Below, one piece after another: positions 11,937 to 19,618 of a stretch of 64,000 nt of DNA (positions are counted from its first letter, which is position 1; each line of letters opens with the position of its first letter). The position numbers and the translations under genes were made by a program. The stretch lies in NCBI GenBank assembly GCA_023459355.1, contig JAEWUM010000045.1, forward strand, positions 1 to 64,000, read 5' to 3'. This DNA is from Bacteroidota bacterium. GTDB lineage: Bacteria > Bacteroidota > Bacteroidia > Bacteroidales > Paludibacteraceae. Below the pieces are notes generated by a model that was given only the letters and a program-made list of their open reading frames with translations, searched no databases and was not told the origin of the DNA.

Positions 11937-14015
11937 ATGAATCGTTTTTTAATCATTTCTATTATGGCTGCAACCCTTCTTGCATCATCGTGTGACTCTT
12001 CCAAAAAATCAGATATTATCGGTAAACAGCAACCAAAGATTGAAAATGGCATCCTGACTCCTGAAGTTTTGTGGGCTTTTGGTCGTATCGGAGGTGTGAA
12101 TCTTTCTCCCGATAAATCAAAATTGCTTTATACTGTTACTTATTATAATGTTGAGGAAAATAAAGGCAATACCGAGATATTTGTCATGCATGTTGATGGG
12201 TCGGACAAAAAACAACTGACGCAAACCGCTTCCGGCGAAACTGCTGCCAAATGGATGAACGATGGCAAGCACATCGCTTATCTTTCCAATGAGAGTGGCA
12301 GTTCGCAGCTATGGATCATGCGTGAAGACGGGAAAAAACGCAGGCAGATAACCGATAAAGAAGGTGGAATCAGCGATTTTATGTTTGCTCCCGATGAAAA
12401 GAAAATTCTTTTTGTTGCTGATGTGAAGACGAAAACCACGGTGAAAGATATGCACCCTGATTTGCCTCAGGCGACGGGTGTCATTGCCAATGATTTGATG
12501 TACAAGCATTGGGATGAATGGGTAAGCTCAGCTCCTCATCCTTTTGTGGTCGATTTCGACGGAGAGAAAATTTCCGGTGAGAAAGATTTACTTGAAGGAG
12601 AACTATACGAGAGTCCGGTTAAACCCATGGGCGGTATCGAACAATTAGCCTGGAGTCCTGATGGGAAAACAATTGCTTATACTTCCCGTAAGAAAACAGG
12701 TAAGGCGTACTCGGTTTCAACCAATTCCGATATTTATTTTTATGATGTTGACAAAGGAACAACCATCAATGTAACTGAAGGGATGTTGGGTTATGATATG
12801 AACCCGGTGTTTTCTCCCGATGGAAAGTGGCTGGCCTGGGAAAGTCAGGAGCGCGATGGATACGAAGCAGATAAACACCGCTTGTTCCTGATAAATATCG
12901 CTACAGGCGAAAAGAAAGATTTGTCAGTGAACTTCGATCAAAATGTGGAGTCGCTGGCTTGGTCCGAAGACAGTAAGTCGATTTATTTCGTAAGCGTATG
13001 GCATGCTGTTTCTCAAATTTACCGTACCGATGTTGAAAGCGGAGAAATCAAACAGCTGACATCGGGGATGCACGATTATAAATCCGTATATCCTGCTAAT
13101 GATGTGCTGATAGGAATCAAATGCTCCATGAGTAAACCGCATGAAATTTATGCAGTCAACAAAGAAACCGGTTCAGAACAGGAACTTTCATTCGAAAACA
13201 AAGAAATACTGGATAAGCTGGAGATGGGCAGGGTAGAGCAACGCTGGGTAACTACAACCGATAACAAACAAATGCATGTTTGGGTGGTATATCCGCCTCA
13301 ATTTGATCCGGCGAAGAAATATCCGGCTATATTGTATTGTCAGGGCGGACCGCAATCGCCGGTGAGTCAGTTTTGGTCGTACCGCTGGAATTTGCAGATC
13401 ATGGCAGCAAACGGGTATATCATCGTGGCTCCGAACCGGCGAGGGTTGCCGGGTTTTGGTCAGGAATGGCTGGAACAGATCAGTGGCGATTATGGCGGAC
13501 AAAACATGCAGGATTATCTGTCAGCGATAGACTCTGTGGCAAAAGAACCCTATGTGGATGAAGCCCGCTTAGGTTGTGTGGGAGCCAGTTACGGTGGTTT
13601 TTCCGTCTTCTGGTTGGCCGGCCACCATGAAAAGCGTTTCAAAGCTTTCATCGCCCATGCGGGTATATTCAATATGGAACAGCAATACCTTGAAACCGAA
13701 GAGATGTGGTTTGCCAACTGGGACATGGGCGGTCCGTACTGGGACAAAGAAAATGCGGTGGCGCAACGTACTTATGCCAATTCTCCGCATTTGTTTGTCG
13801 ATAAATGGGATACCCCGATTTTAGTTACACACGGAGAAAAAGATTACCGCATCCTGGCATCGCAGGGCATGGCGGCTTTCAATGCTGCGGTATTGAGAGG
13901 TGTGCCGGCACAGTTACTTGTATATCCTGATGAAAACCACTGGATCATGAAACCGCAAAATGGTATTTTGTGGCAAAGAACCTTTGCCGCCTGGCTCGAT
14001 AAGTGGCTGAAATAA
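11937..14015 (+). CDS. S9-family serine peptidase (acylaminoacyl/dipeptidyl peptidase-like) lipoprotein
   Basis: A 692-residue exported lipoprotein; the lipobox LLASSC ends at Cys19. Residues about 50-430 form a WD40-like/TolB-type propeller (several NLSPD, WSPDGK and FSPDGK strands) that gates substrate size. The C-terminal alpha/beta-hydrolase carries the nucleophile Ser in GASYGG (about residue 551), the Asp in GEKDYR (about 634) and the His in ENHW (about 667). Such enzymes cleave short peptides in the periplasm, often after proline or from acylated N-termini; exact specificity is not readable. It has its own promoter and is followed by a separate sigma-factor operon. Confidence 0.9.
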   Translation: MNRFLIISIMAATLLASSCDSSKKSDIIGKQQPKIENGILTPEVLWAFGRIGGVNLSPDKSKLLYTVTYYNVEENKGNTEIFVMHVDGSDKKQLTQTASGETAAKWMNDGKHIAYLSNESGSSQLWIMREDGKKRRQITDKEGGISDFMFAPDEKKILFVADVKTKTTVKDMHPDLPQATGVIANDLMYKHWDEWVSSAPHPFVVDFDGEKISGEKDLLEGELYESPVKPMGGIEQLAWSPDGKTIAYTSRKKTGKAYSVSTNSDIYFYDVDKGTTINVTEGMLGYDMNPVFSPDGKWLAWESQERDGYEADKHRLFLINIATGEKKDLSVNFDQNVESLAWSEDSKSIYFVSVWHAVSQIYRTDVESGEIKQLTSGMHDYKSVYPANDVLIGIKCSMSKPHEIYAVNKETGSEQELSFENKEILDKLEMGRVEQRWVTTTDNKQMHVWVVYPPQFDPAKKYPAILYCQGGPQSPVSQFWSYRWNLQIMAANGYIIVAPNRRGLPGFGQEWLEQISGDYGGQNMQDYLSAIDSVAKEPYVDEARLGCVGASYGGFSVFWLAGHHEKRFKAFIAHAGIFNMEQQYLETEEMWFANWDMGGPYWDKENAVAQRTYANSPHLFVDKWDTPILVTHGEKDYRILASQGMAAFNAAVLRGVPAQLLVYPDENHWIMKPQNGILWQRTFAAWLDKWLK

Positions 14016-14081
14016 TCCGCTTAATACTCTTTTTTCTAATCAATTGCAACATTTCACACCGTTTAATCATCTTTAGGGTAA

Positions 14082-14630
14082 ATGTCTGATAACCGCTTCG
14101 AAGAGGAACTACAGATCATAGCAGCAGCGAAGAAGGGAGACGCGAAGGCTCAGCGAAAAATTTACGAGACCTATGCGCCATCTATGATGAGTGTCTGCTG
14201 GCGCTATGCTGGTGACTCGGAGACGGCTAAAGACTTGTTGCAGGATGGTTTTGTGAAGTTGTTTACCAAACTCGACATGTATGCAGGAACGGGTGCTTTT
14301 GCCGGATGGGTGCGGAGGGTGTTTGTAACTACCTGTTTAGAATATCTCCGACAGAAGACCGCGTTGAGACTGAGTAATCCGATTGACGACTCGGAATACA
14401 ACCTGCCTGAAAGTGATGTCAGCGTGATTGATAAAATATCGGCTGACGAATTGATGGCGCTGATCGCGGAGTTACCGGATGTTTCCCGCATGGTTTTTAA
14501 CATGTTTGCACTGGAAGGCTATACACATGCTGAAATTGCAGAAATACTGGATATTACGGAGGTTAATTCAAGAACCTTGTTTTTAAGAGCCAGAAAATCA
14601 CTGCAACATGCAATACAATTATTGAGTTAA
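14082..14630 (+). CDS. ECF-type RNA polymerase sigma factor
   Basis: A 182-residue sigma-70 factor with only region 2 (about 15-95; core-binding ...DLLQDGFVKLF) and region 4 (about 120-180; the helix-turn-helix segment GYTHAEIAEILDITEVNSRTL is typical). There is no region 3, as in extracytoplasmic-function sigmas. The next gene starts one base after its stop and encodes a membrane protein with a cytoplasmic N-terminus, a likely sequestering partner. Confidence 0.92.
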   Translation: MSDNRFEEELQIIAAAKKGDAKAQRKIYETYAPSMMSVCWRYAGDSETAKDLLQDGFVKLFTKLDMYAGTGAFAGWVRRVFVTTCLEYLRQKTALRLSNPIDDSEYNLPESDVSVIDKISADELMALIAELPDVSRMVFNMFALEGYTHAEIAEILDITEVNSRTLFLRARKSLQHAIQLLS

Positions 14631-14631
14631 A

Positions 14632-15918
14632 ATGGAAGAAGTAAAACATAATCAGGATCCCGACTTATTCTCTGAAAAAATCAGACAGAAACTGGATAAT
14701 CATACGATGCCGGTGGATGCTGATATTTGGAAAGGAATTGAGAAACGTATGGCTGCACCGAAACGTATTGTTCCGGCGTGGTTGTATGTGCCTGTGGCGG
14801 TAGCGGCCGGACTGGCGTTGCTGTTCTCAGTGGGCAATTTTATTTACCTGCGGGAAAATTTGATTCCGGTATCGGAGGAAATCGCGCAACACAGGAAAGA
14901 AACACAGCAGTTTGTCGTAGCTCCGGAGCAACCGGTTCAGAAAACGGCTGTTGATGAGCAACCTGACGTAGTGACTCCGAAACAAAGTACGGCGCATGTT
15001 CAGCAATCAGTTGTTAAAAGTGCGCCGGTGTCAGAATCGGTTCAAATCGCTGTTGCCGATAAACAACAACCAGTTTCGACAGAAGATGTGCAGGAAAATA
15101 GCACGGTCGCTTTAGAAACTCCGCAAGAAGCAATTGTTGAAACTGTAACTGAAGTTGTACCCCAGCAAGAAATCAAAACTGAAACAGGGCAAAGGAAACC
15201 TGTCAGAACCCTTACCCTGCCTGAAGAAAAGCATGCCGACTGGACAACATCAGCAATGAAGAAGAAAAAGAAATCAGTTTCACTGGCACTGGAGCTCGGT
15301 TCCGGCGTTGCCAGTTCATCCGTGTCAGTACCGGGCAGGTCCCGAGCTTATCGTTCCGAAGGTCTGGTGAGTTTGCCTACCGGTGCAGCGAATGTGCTTA
15401 CCCCTAATCATTTCAGAAATAAAGATTATTTGCCTCCGTTTACGGCCGGCTTGAGTGCGCAGATACCGCTGGGTGAGGATGTCGCGGTTAAATCGGGGAT
15501 GATGTATACAAATCTGATGACCCGTTTGTCGGGCAGCAACGCGGGGGATTACCGGGCCGAAGTGAACCTGCATTATTTAGGCATTCCGACAGATTTGGTT
15601 TGGTCGTTTTTCAAACAGAGTAAGTGGGAACTGTATGTGTCCGGTGGCGGAATGTTAGAAAAAGGTATCCGGACTGAATTTAAACAATATCAGAATTGGG
15701 ATGATGTGGAGATTAATACCTCGGCTAATACCGATGTGGATGGGGTTCAGTGGTCGTTGAACGGGACATTGGGCATCGGGTATATGTTGCAAAAAAATAT
15801 CGCCTTGTTTTTCGACCCGAAAGTATCGTATTATTTTGAGAATGATCAACCTTATAGTATCCGGAAAGAGTTACCTGTACTGGTTAGTTTGAATACAGGT
15901 TTAAGGATGTCATTTTAA
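14632..15918 (+). CDS. Trans-envelope protein: cytoplasmic segment, one TM helix, beta-barrel domain (putative anti-sigma partner)
   Basis: 428 residues. Residues 1-45 are cytoplasmic and charged (DADIWKGIEKRM), about 48-70 form one transmembrane helix (WLYVPVAVAAGLALLFSV), 75-210 are a low-complexity Q/V/E/T-rich spacer and 215-428 form an outer-membrane-type beta-barrel ending in the aromatic RMSF. Bacteroidetes often pair such proteins with ECF sigmas. The N-terminal part may hold the sigma factor while the barrel senses the envelope, but no classical anti-sigma zinc motif is seen. It starts one base after the sigma gene. The role is inferred from context. Confidence 0.7.
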   Translation: MEEVKHNQDPDLFSEKIRQKLDNHTMPVDADIWKGIEKRMAAPKRIVPAWLYVPVAVAAGLALLFSVGNFIYLRENLIPVSEEIAQHRKETQQFVVAPEQPVQKTAVDEQPDVVTPKQSTAHVQQSVVKSAPVSESVQIAVADKQQPVSTEDVQENSTVALETPQEAIVETVTEVVPQQEIKTETGQRKPVRTLTLPEEKHADWTTSAMKKKKKSVSLALELGSGVASSSVSVPGRSRAYRSEGLVSLPTGAANVLTPNHFRNKDYLPPFTAGLSAQIPLGEDVAVKSGMMYTNLMTRLSGSNAGDYRAEVNLHYLGIPTDLVWSFFKQSKWELYVSGGGMLEKGIRTEFKQYQNWDDVEINTSANTDVDGVQWSLNGTLGIGYMLQKNIALFFDPKVSYYFENDQPYSIRKELPVLVSLNTGLRMSF

Positions 15919-15953
15919 TCATGGGAGAACCCGGGAGAATTAAATATAAACAG

Positions 15954-17240
15954 ATGAAAAGGCTGCATTTTTATGTCATAATGTTGTTGGCTGTGCTGAC
16001 TTCCTGCGAGGAACGGCTTTCCCAGACAGTTACTTTCTGGGTGAATGAGCCGGTTTTTATGGATGTTGCTGAATTCAGAAATTCTGTGAAAGTCAGTCAG
16101 GTTGGCCACGAAATTACCGGTTATGGCAAAATCAGTTTCTACAATGATTATCTGTATATGTCGGAGCCGGGAAAAGGGATTCACATCATCAATAACCAGG
16201 ACCCCTCAAAACCTGTGATAGTTGGCTATATCGAACTGATGGGGAATGCCGATTTATCAATACGGGATCATGTGCTCTATGCCGATTCCTATATTGATTT
16301 GGTTTGGTTCGATGTAAGCAATCCGGCCAAACCTGTGTTTAGTGGTCGCTTGGAAAATGTTTTTCCGGAGGCTGTTCCCTTGGTGGATAATGAGTTCGGC
16401 ATCGATTACGAAATGACTTATACCTACAGAGATAAGGATAAAGTTGTGGTTGGCTGGAATAAAGTACAAAGGACAGAAGATGTGGGTGATTCTGATAAGG
16501 GGTGGTTCTGGAGGTGGTTGAAGGGAGACGTGTATGCAACACCTGAAACAAATATTGATGTAAACACGGGAGGAAACAGCATCAATGGTTCGATGTCGAG
16601 ATTTGCATTGTATCTGGATAATTTATATGTGGTTATCAACAACCAAATGCAGGTTTTTAAATTATCAGGATTGTTGCCGGAACGGGTGGTTGAAAATTTG
16701 CCTGTCGGATTCAATGTGGAGACCATTTTCAGTTACGGCAATCATTTATTTTTAGGCACCCCAACGGGTATGCTTATCTATTCGGTGGAAGATCCGGTTT
16801 CACCGGTTTGGAAATCAACGATTACGCATGCCTATGGTTGTGACCCGGTGGTGGTGGCCGACGATATTGCCTATGTTACAGTTCGTTCGGGGAATTTGTG
16901 TGGACAAAATACGAATGAACTCATAGTGATAGATGTGAGTGATAAAGTAGAGCCGAAAATGATAAAATCGTATAATATGACCAGTCCCAAAGGACTCGGG
17001 ATCGACAAAAAGACCTTGTTTGTCTGTGATAATGGCTTGAAAGTTTATGATGTGACCGATGTAACAGCCATTGATAAACATTTGATAAAACATTTCAGTA
17101 ATGGTTTTGATGGTTATGATGTTATCCCATATAATAATGTCCTGATGATGATAGCGGATGATGGGATTCATCAGTATGATTATTCGGATTTGACTGATAT
17201 CAAAGAAATAATTGGAGGTTATATTCCTGTAAATCAGTAG
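15954..17240 (+). CDS. LVIVD-repeat surface/periplasmic lipoprotein
   Basis: Starting at ATG 15954 gives a signal peptide MKRLHFYVIMLLAVLTSC with a lipobox Cys; the earlier in-frame ATG 15921 would add 11 polar residues before it. The body has repeated strands such as GKGIHIINNQDPSKPVIVGYI, YIDLVWFDVSNPAKPV and NELIVIDVSDKVEPK, the LVIVD repeat that builds a beta-propeller. Function is unknown; such proteins are usually exported and may bind polymers or proteins. It lies 35 bases after the barrel gene and probably belongs to the sigma-factor operon. Confidence 0.8.
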   Translation: MKRLHFYVIMLLAVLTSCEERLSQTVTFWVNEPVFMDVAEFRNSVKVSQVGHEITGYGKISFYNDYLYMSEPGKGIHIINNQDPSKPVIVGYIELMGNADLSIRDHVLYADSYIDLVWFDVSNPAKPVFSGRLENVFPEAVPLVDNEFGIDYEMTYTYRDKDKVVVGWNKVQRTEDVGDSDKGWFWRWLKGDVYATPETNIDVNTGGNSINGSMSRFALYLDNLYVVINNQMQVFKLSGLLPERVVENLPVGFNVETIFSYGNHLFLGTPTGMLIYSVEDPVSPVWKSTITHAYGCDPVVVADDIAYVTVRSGNLCGQNTNELIVIDVSDKVEPKMIKSYNMTSPKGLGIDKKTLFVCDNGLKVYDVTDVTAIDKHLIKHFSNGFDGYDVIPYNNVLMMIADDGIHQYDYSDLTDIKEIIGGYIPVNQ

Positions 17241-17372
17241 TCATACATTTCATTACGTTACAATTAATCCAGCCACCTCATCAAAACCTTATTTTAAACC
17301 TTATTCTCTTACAAAAACAATAAAAACAATTGATGCATTAAGAACCCAAATCATTCTCTCAGTTTTTTTTCG

Positions 17373-17380
17373 TACTTTTG
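17373..17380 (+). promoter_or_regulatory. -7 box upstream of aroQ
   Basis: TACTTTTG matches TAnnTTTG. The predicted start near 17387 gives an 18-base leader before ATG 17405. The -33 region is only a weak T-rich stretch. Confidence 0.5.
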
Positions 17381-17404
17381 CGCCCAAATACTCAATCAAA
17401 AAAT

Positions 17405-17821
17405 ATGAAGCGCATTCAAATCATCAATGGCCCGAACCTTAATTTGTTGGGCAAAAGAGAGCCTTCTGTATATGGTAACCAGAGTTTCGAGTCGTATTTG
17501 GAGGAATTGAAAACCAGATTCCCGGGTGTCGTGTTATCCTACTTTCAGTCGAATGTGGAAGGAGAGTTGGTCAATAAACTACAGGAAACAGGATTTGATG
17601 TGGATGGTATCATCCTCAATGCCGGAGCCTATACACATACCTCTATCGCCATTGCCGATGCCATCCGTTCGATTACCAGTCCGGTTATCGAAGTGCATAT
17701 TTCCAATGTATATCAGCGGGAATCATTCCGTCATCATTCATACCTGTCACAGGCTTGCAAAGGGTGCATTGTAGGATTTGGACTGGATTCATATCGATTG
17801 GCCATAGAATCATTTTTATAA
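17405..17821 (+). CDS. aroQ: Type II 3-dehydroquinate dehydratase
   Basis: About 138 residues, the usual size. It catalyses dehydroquinate to dehydroshikimate in the shikimate pathway in the cytoplasm, as a dodecamer in known members. Visible signatures are the N-terminal NGPNLNLLGKREP, the lid/catalytic Tyr in SVYG, NAGAYTHTS and EVHISN, followed by RHHSY. ATG 17405 directly precedes KRIQIINGPN and fits the family start; TTG 17378 would add nine residues and fall inside the promoter box. The pyruvate kinase gene starts three bases after the stop, so the two are probably co-transcribed. Confidence 0.95.
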   Translation: MKRIQIINGPNLNLLGKREPSVYGNQSFESYLEELKTRFPGVVLSYFQSNVEGELVNKLQETGFDVDGIILNAGAYTHTSIAIADAIRSITSPVIEVHISNVYQRESFRHHSYLSQACKGCIVGFGLDSYRLAIESFL

Positions 17822-17824
17822 GTT

Positions 17825-19276
17825 ATGTTTATGACAAAAGCAACAAAAATTGTAGCCACCATCAGCGACAAGCGCTGTGATGTGGAATTTATACGCGAAT
17901 TGTATATCGAGGGAATGAATGTAGTGCGCATGAATTCGGCACACCTCAATCGCGAGGGTTTCCTGAAAATCATCCACAATGTGCGTGCCGTGAGTAATCA
18001 CATTGCCATTTTGATGGATACCAAAGGGCCGGAAGTCCGCACGACCATCGCCGAAAACGACAACATCGAGATTACGGCCGGCGACATCATCAAGGTAAAA
18101 GGTGATCCCGATCAAGTGTCCAGAAAAGGAGAGATTTATGTCAACTATCCACACTTTGTACGAGACTTGAAAGTGGGAGATGACATCCTTATCGATGACG
18201 GAGAAATAGATTTAAAAGTAGAAGCGAAGGCAGATGGCTTTTTGCAGTGTAAGGCGATGAATGATGGTTCGCTGGGAAGCAGGAAAAGTGTCAATGTTCC
18301 GGGAGTTCGTATTAATCTGCCGTCGCTGACTGCCCGTGATAAGGAAAATATCTTATTTGCTATCGAGCATGATGTTGATTTCATAGCCCATTCATTTGTG
18401 CGGAACAAGCAAGACCTGATGGATATCCAGCAAATACTCGATGAACACAAGAGCCCGATTAAGATTATTTCAAAGATCGAAAATCAGGAAGGGGTGGACA
18501 ATATAGATGAAATACTGGAACATACCTATGGAGTTATGATTGCCCGTGGAGATTTGGGGATTGAAGTTGCCCAGGAAAAGATCCCTGGAATTCAACGCAA
18601 ATTGATTCGTAAATGTGTGCAGGCGCGTAAACCGGTGATTGTGGCAACCCAGATGCTTCATTCAATGATCAAGAATCCAAGACCTACACGTGCCGAGGTG
18701 ACCGATATTGCCAATGCCATTTATTATCGTACCGACGCTCTTATGCTCAGTGGCGAAACGGCCTATGGTAAATATCCGGTTGAAGCAGTAAGAACCATGG
18801 CTACCATTGCCAAGGAGGCCGAAAAGACGAAAATGGCTGAAAATGACATTCCAATTAAAATAAGCACACACGACCTGACTTCCTTCCTGAGTAATGCGGC
18901 AGTCGAAACAAGTACCAAACTAGGCACCAAAGCCATCATCACAGACACATACAGTGGTCGTACCGCCCGTTTTCTGGCTGCTTACCGTGGAACGGTTCCG
19001 GTGTTGGCAATCTGCTACCACGACCGCTCTACCCGCGAACTGGCTTTGTCCTATGGTGTTGTGCCTATTTATCAGGAAGGTAAAGGCAATACACAACAGT
19101 ATTTCATTGAAGCTTTACAGCATCTGTTAGAATGGGGCTGGATTGAAAGCGATAGTTTGGTATGTTACCTCAGCGGTAGTTTCGGCGAAGGTTTTGGTAC
19201 TACTTTCTTGGAAGTGAATAATGTTGATAAGATTCTGGAATCGAGAGATAAGTATTTGCTACCAAATTTTGAATAG
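17825..19276 (+). CDS. pyk: Pyruvate kinase
   Basis: 483 residues. It converts phosphoenolpyruvate and ADP to pyruvate and ATP. Seen are the N-terminal KIVATISDK strand, NVVRMNSAH substrate loop, IISKIENQEG with the catalytic Lys, MIARGDLGIE with the metal/substrate residues and the ATQMLHSM segment, then a C-terminal allosteric-type domain (about 345-478). Length and order are normal. A second ATG at 17831 is an equally possible start. It shares a transcript with aroQ and is followed by a 74-bp perfect palindrome. Confidence 0.95.
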   Translation: MFMTKATKIVATISDKRCDVEFIRELYIEGMNVVRMNSAHLNREGFLKIIHNVRAVSNHIAILMDTKGPEVRTTIAENDNIEITAGDIIKVKGDPDQVSRKGEIYVNYPHFVRDLKVGDDILIDDGEIDLKVEAKADGFLQCKAMNDGSLGSRKSVNVPGVRINLPSLTARDKENILFAIEHDVDFIAHSFVRNKQDLMDIQQILDEHKSPIKIISKIENQEGVDNIDEILEHTYGVMIARGDLGIEVAQEKIPGIQRKLIRKCVQARKPVIVATQMLHSMIKNPRPTRAEVTDIANAIYYRTDALMLSGETAYGKYPVEAVRTMATIAKEAEKTKMAENDIPIKISTHDLTSFLSNAAVETSTKLGTKAIITDTYSGRTARFLAAYRGTVPVLAICYHDRSTRELALSYGVVPIYQEGKGNTQQYFIEALQHLLEWGWIESDSLVCYLSGSFGEGFGTTFLEVNNVDKILESRDKYLLPNFE

Positions 19277-19283
19277 TGATTAA

Positions 19284-19357
19284 ATTAAACTATATAAATC
19301 ATACATGTAGAGACGCACGGCCGTGCGTCTCTACATGTATGATTTATATAGTTTAAT
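19284..19357. repeat. 74-bp perfect palindrome after pyruvate kinase
   Basis: Two 37-base arms meet without a loop; the centre is GACGCACGGCCGTGCGTC. In RNA this would form a very strong hairpin and may end the aroQ-pyk transcript. The rest of 19277-19618 holds a second perfect palindrome and a further repeat element, with no gene. Confidence 0.9.
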
Positions 19358-19452
19358 CTTATTCTACATTCTTAACGGATTTTAGCCTTTAAGGTTTAAA
19401 CTTTTCGCGTGCGGATTTGTCTATAATGATTAGGATCGATTATTGACATTAC

Positions 19453-19589
19453 AGATCCTTCGCTACGCTCAGGATGACAAGTTATAGGATGGATTAATGA
19501 TGCAGGAGGTAGGTTGGCGGTTAACCGCCAACCTACCTCCTGCTAAAAGATAAAACACTGACTGTCATTTCGAACGAAGTGAGAAATCT
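19453..19589. repeat. MITE/REP-like element with divergent terminal inverted repeats, enclosing a 42-bp palindrome
   Basis: The left end AGATCCTTCGCTACGCTCAG... (19453-19479) and the right end TGTCATTTCGAACGAAGTGA... (19563-19589) are imperfect inverted repeats, both with the ATGACA/TGTCAT inner edge also seen in the 8535 and 61507 elements. Between them, 19502-19543 is a perfect palindrome of two 21-base arms (GCAGGAGGTAGGTTGGCGGTT and its complement). The element ends 29 bases before the receptor gene at 19619. Confidence 0.65.
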
Positions 19590-19618
19590 AATAATAATAA
19601 CAAATTTTTCAAGTTATC

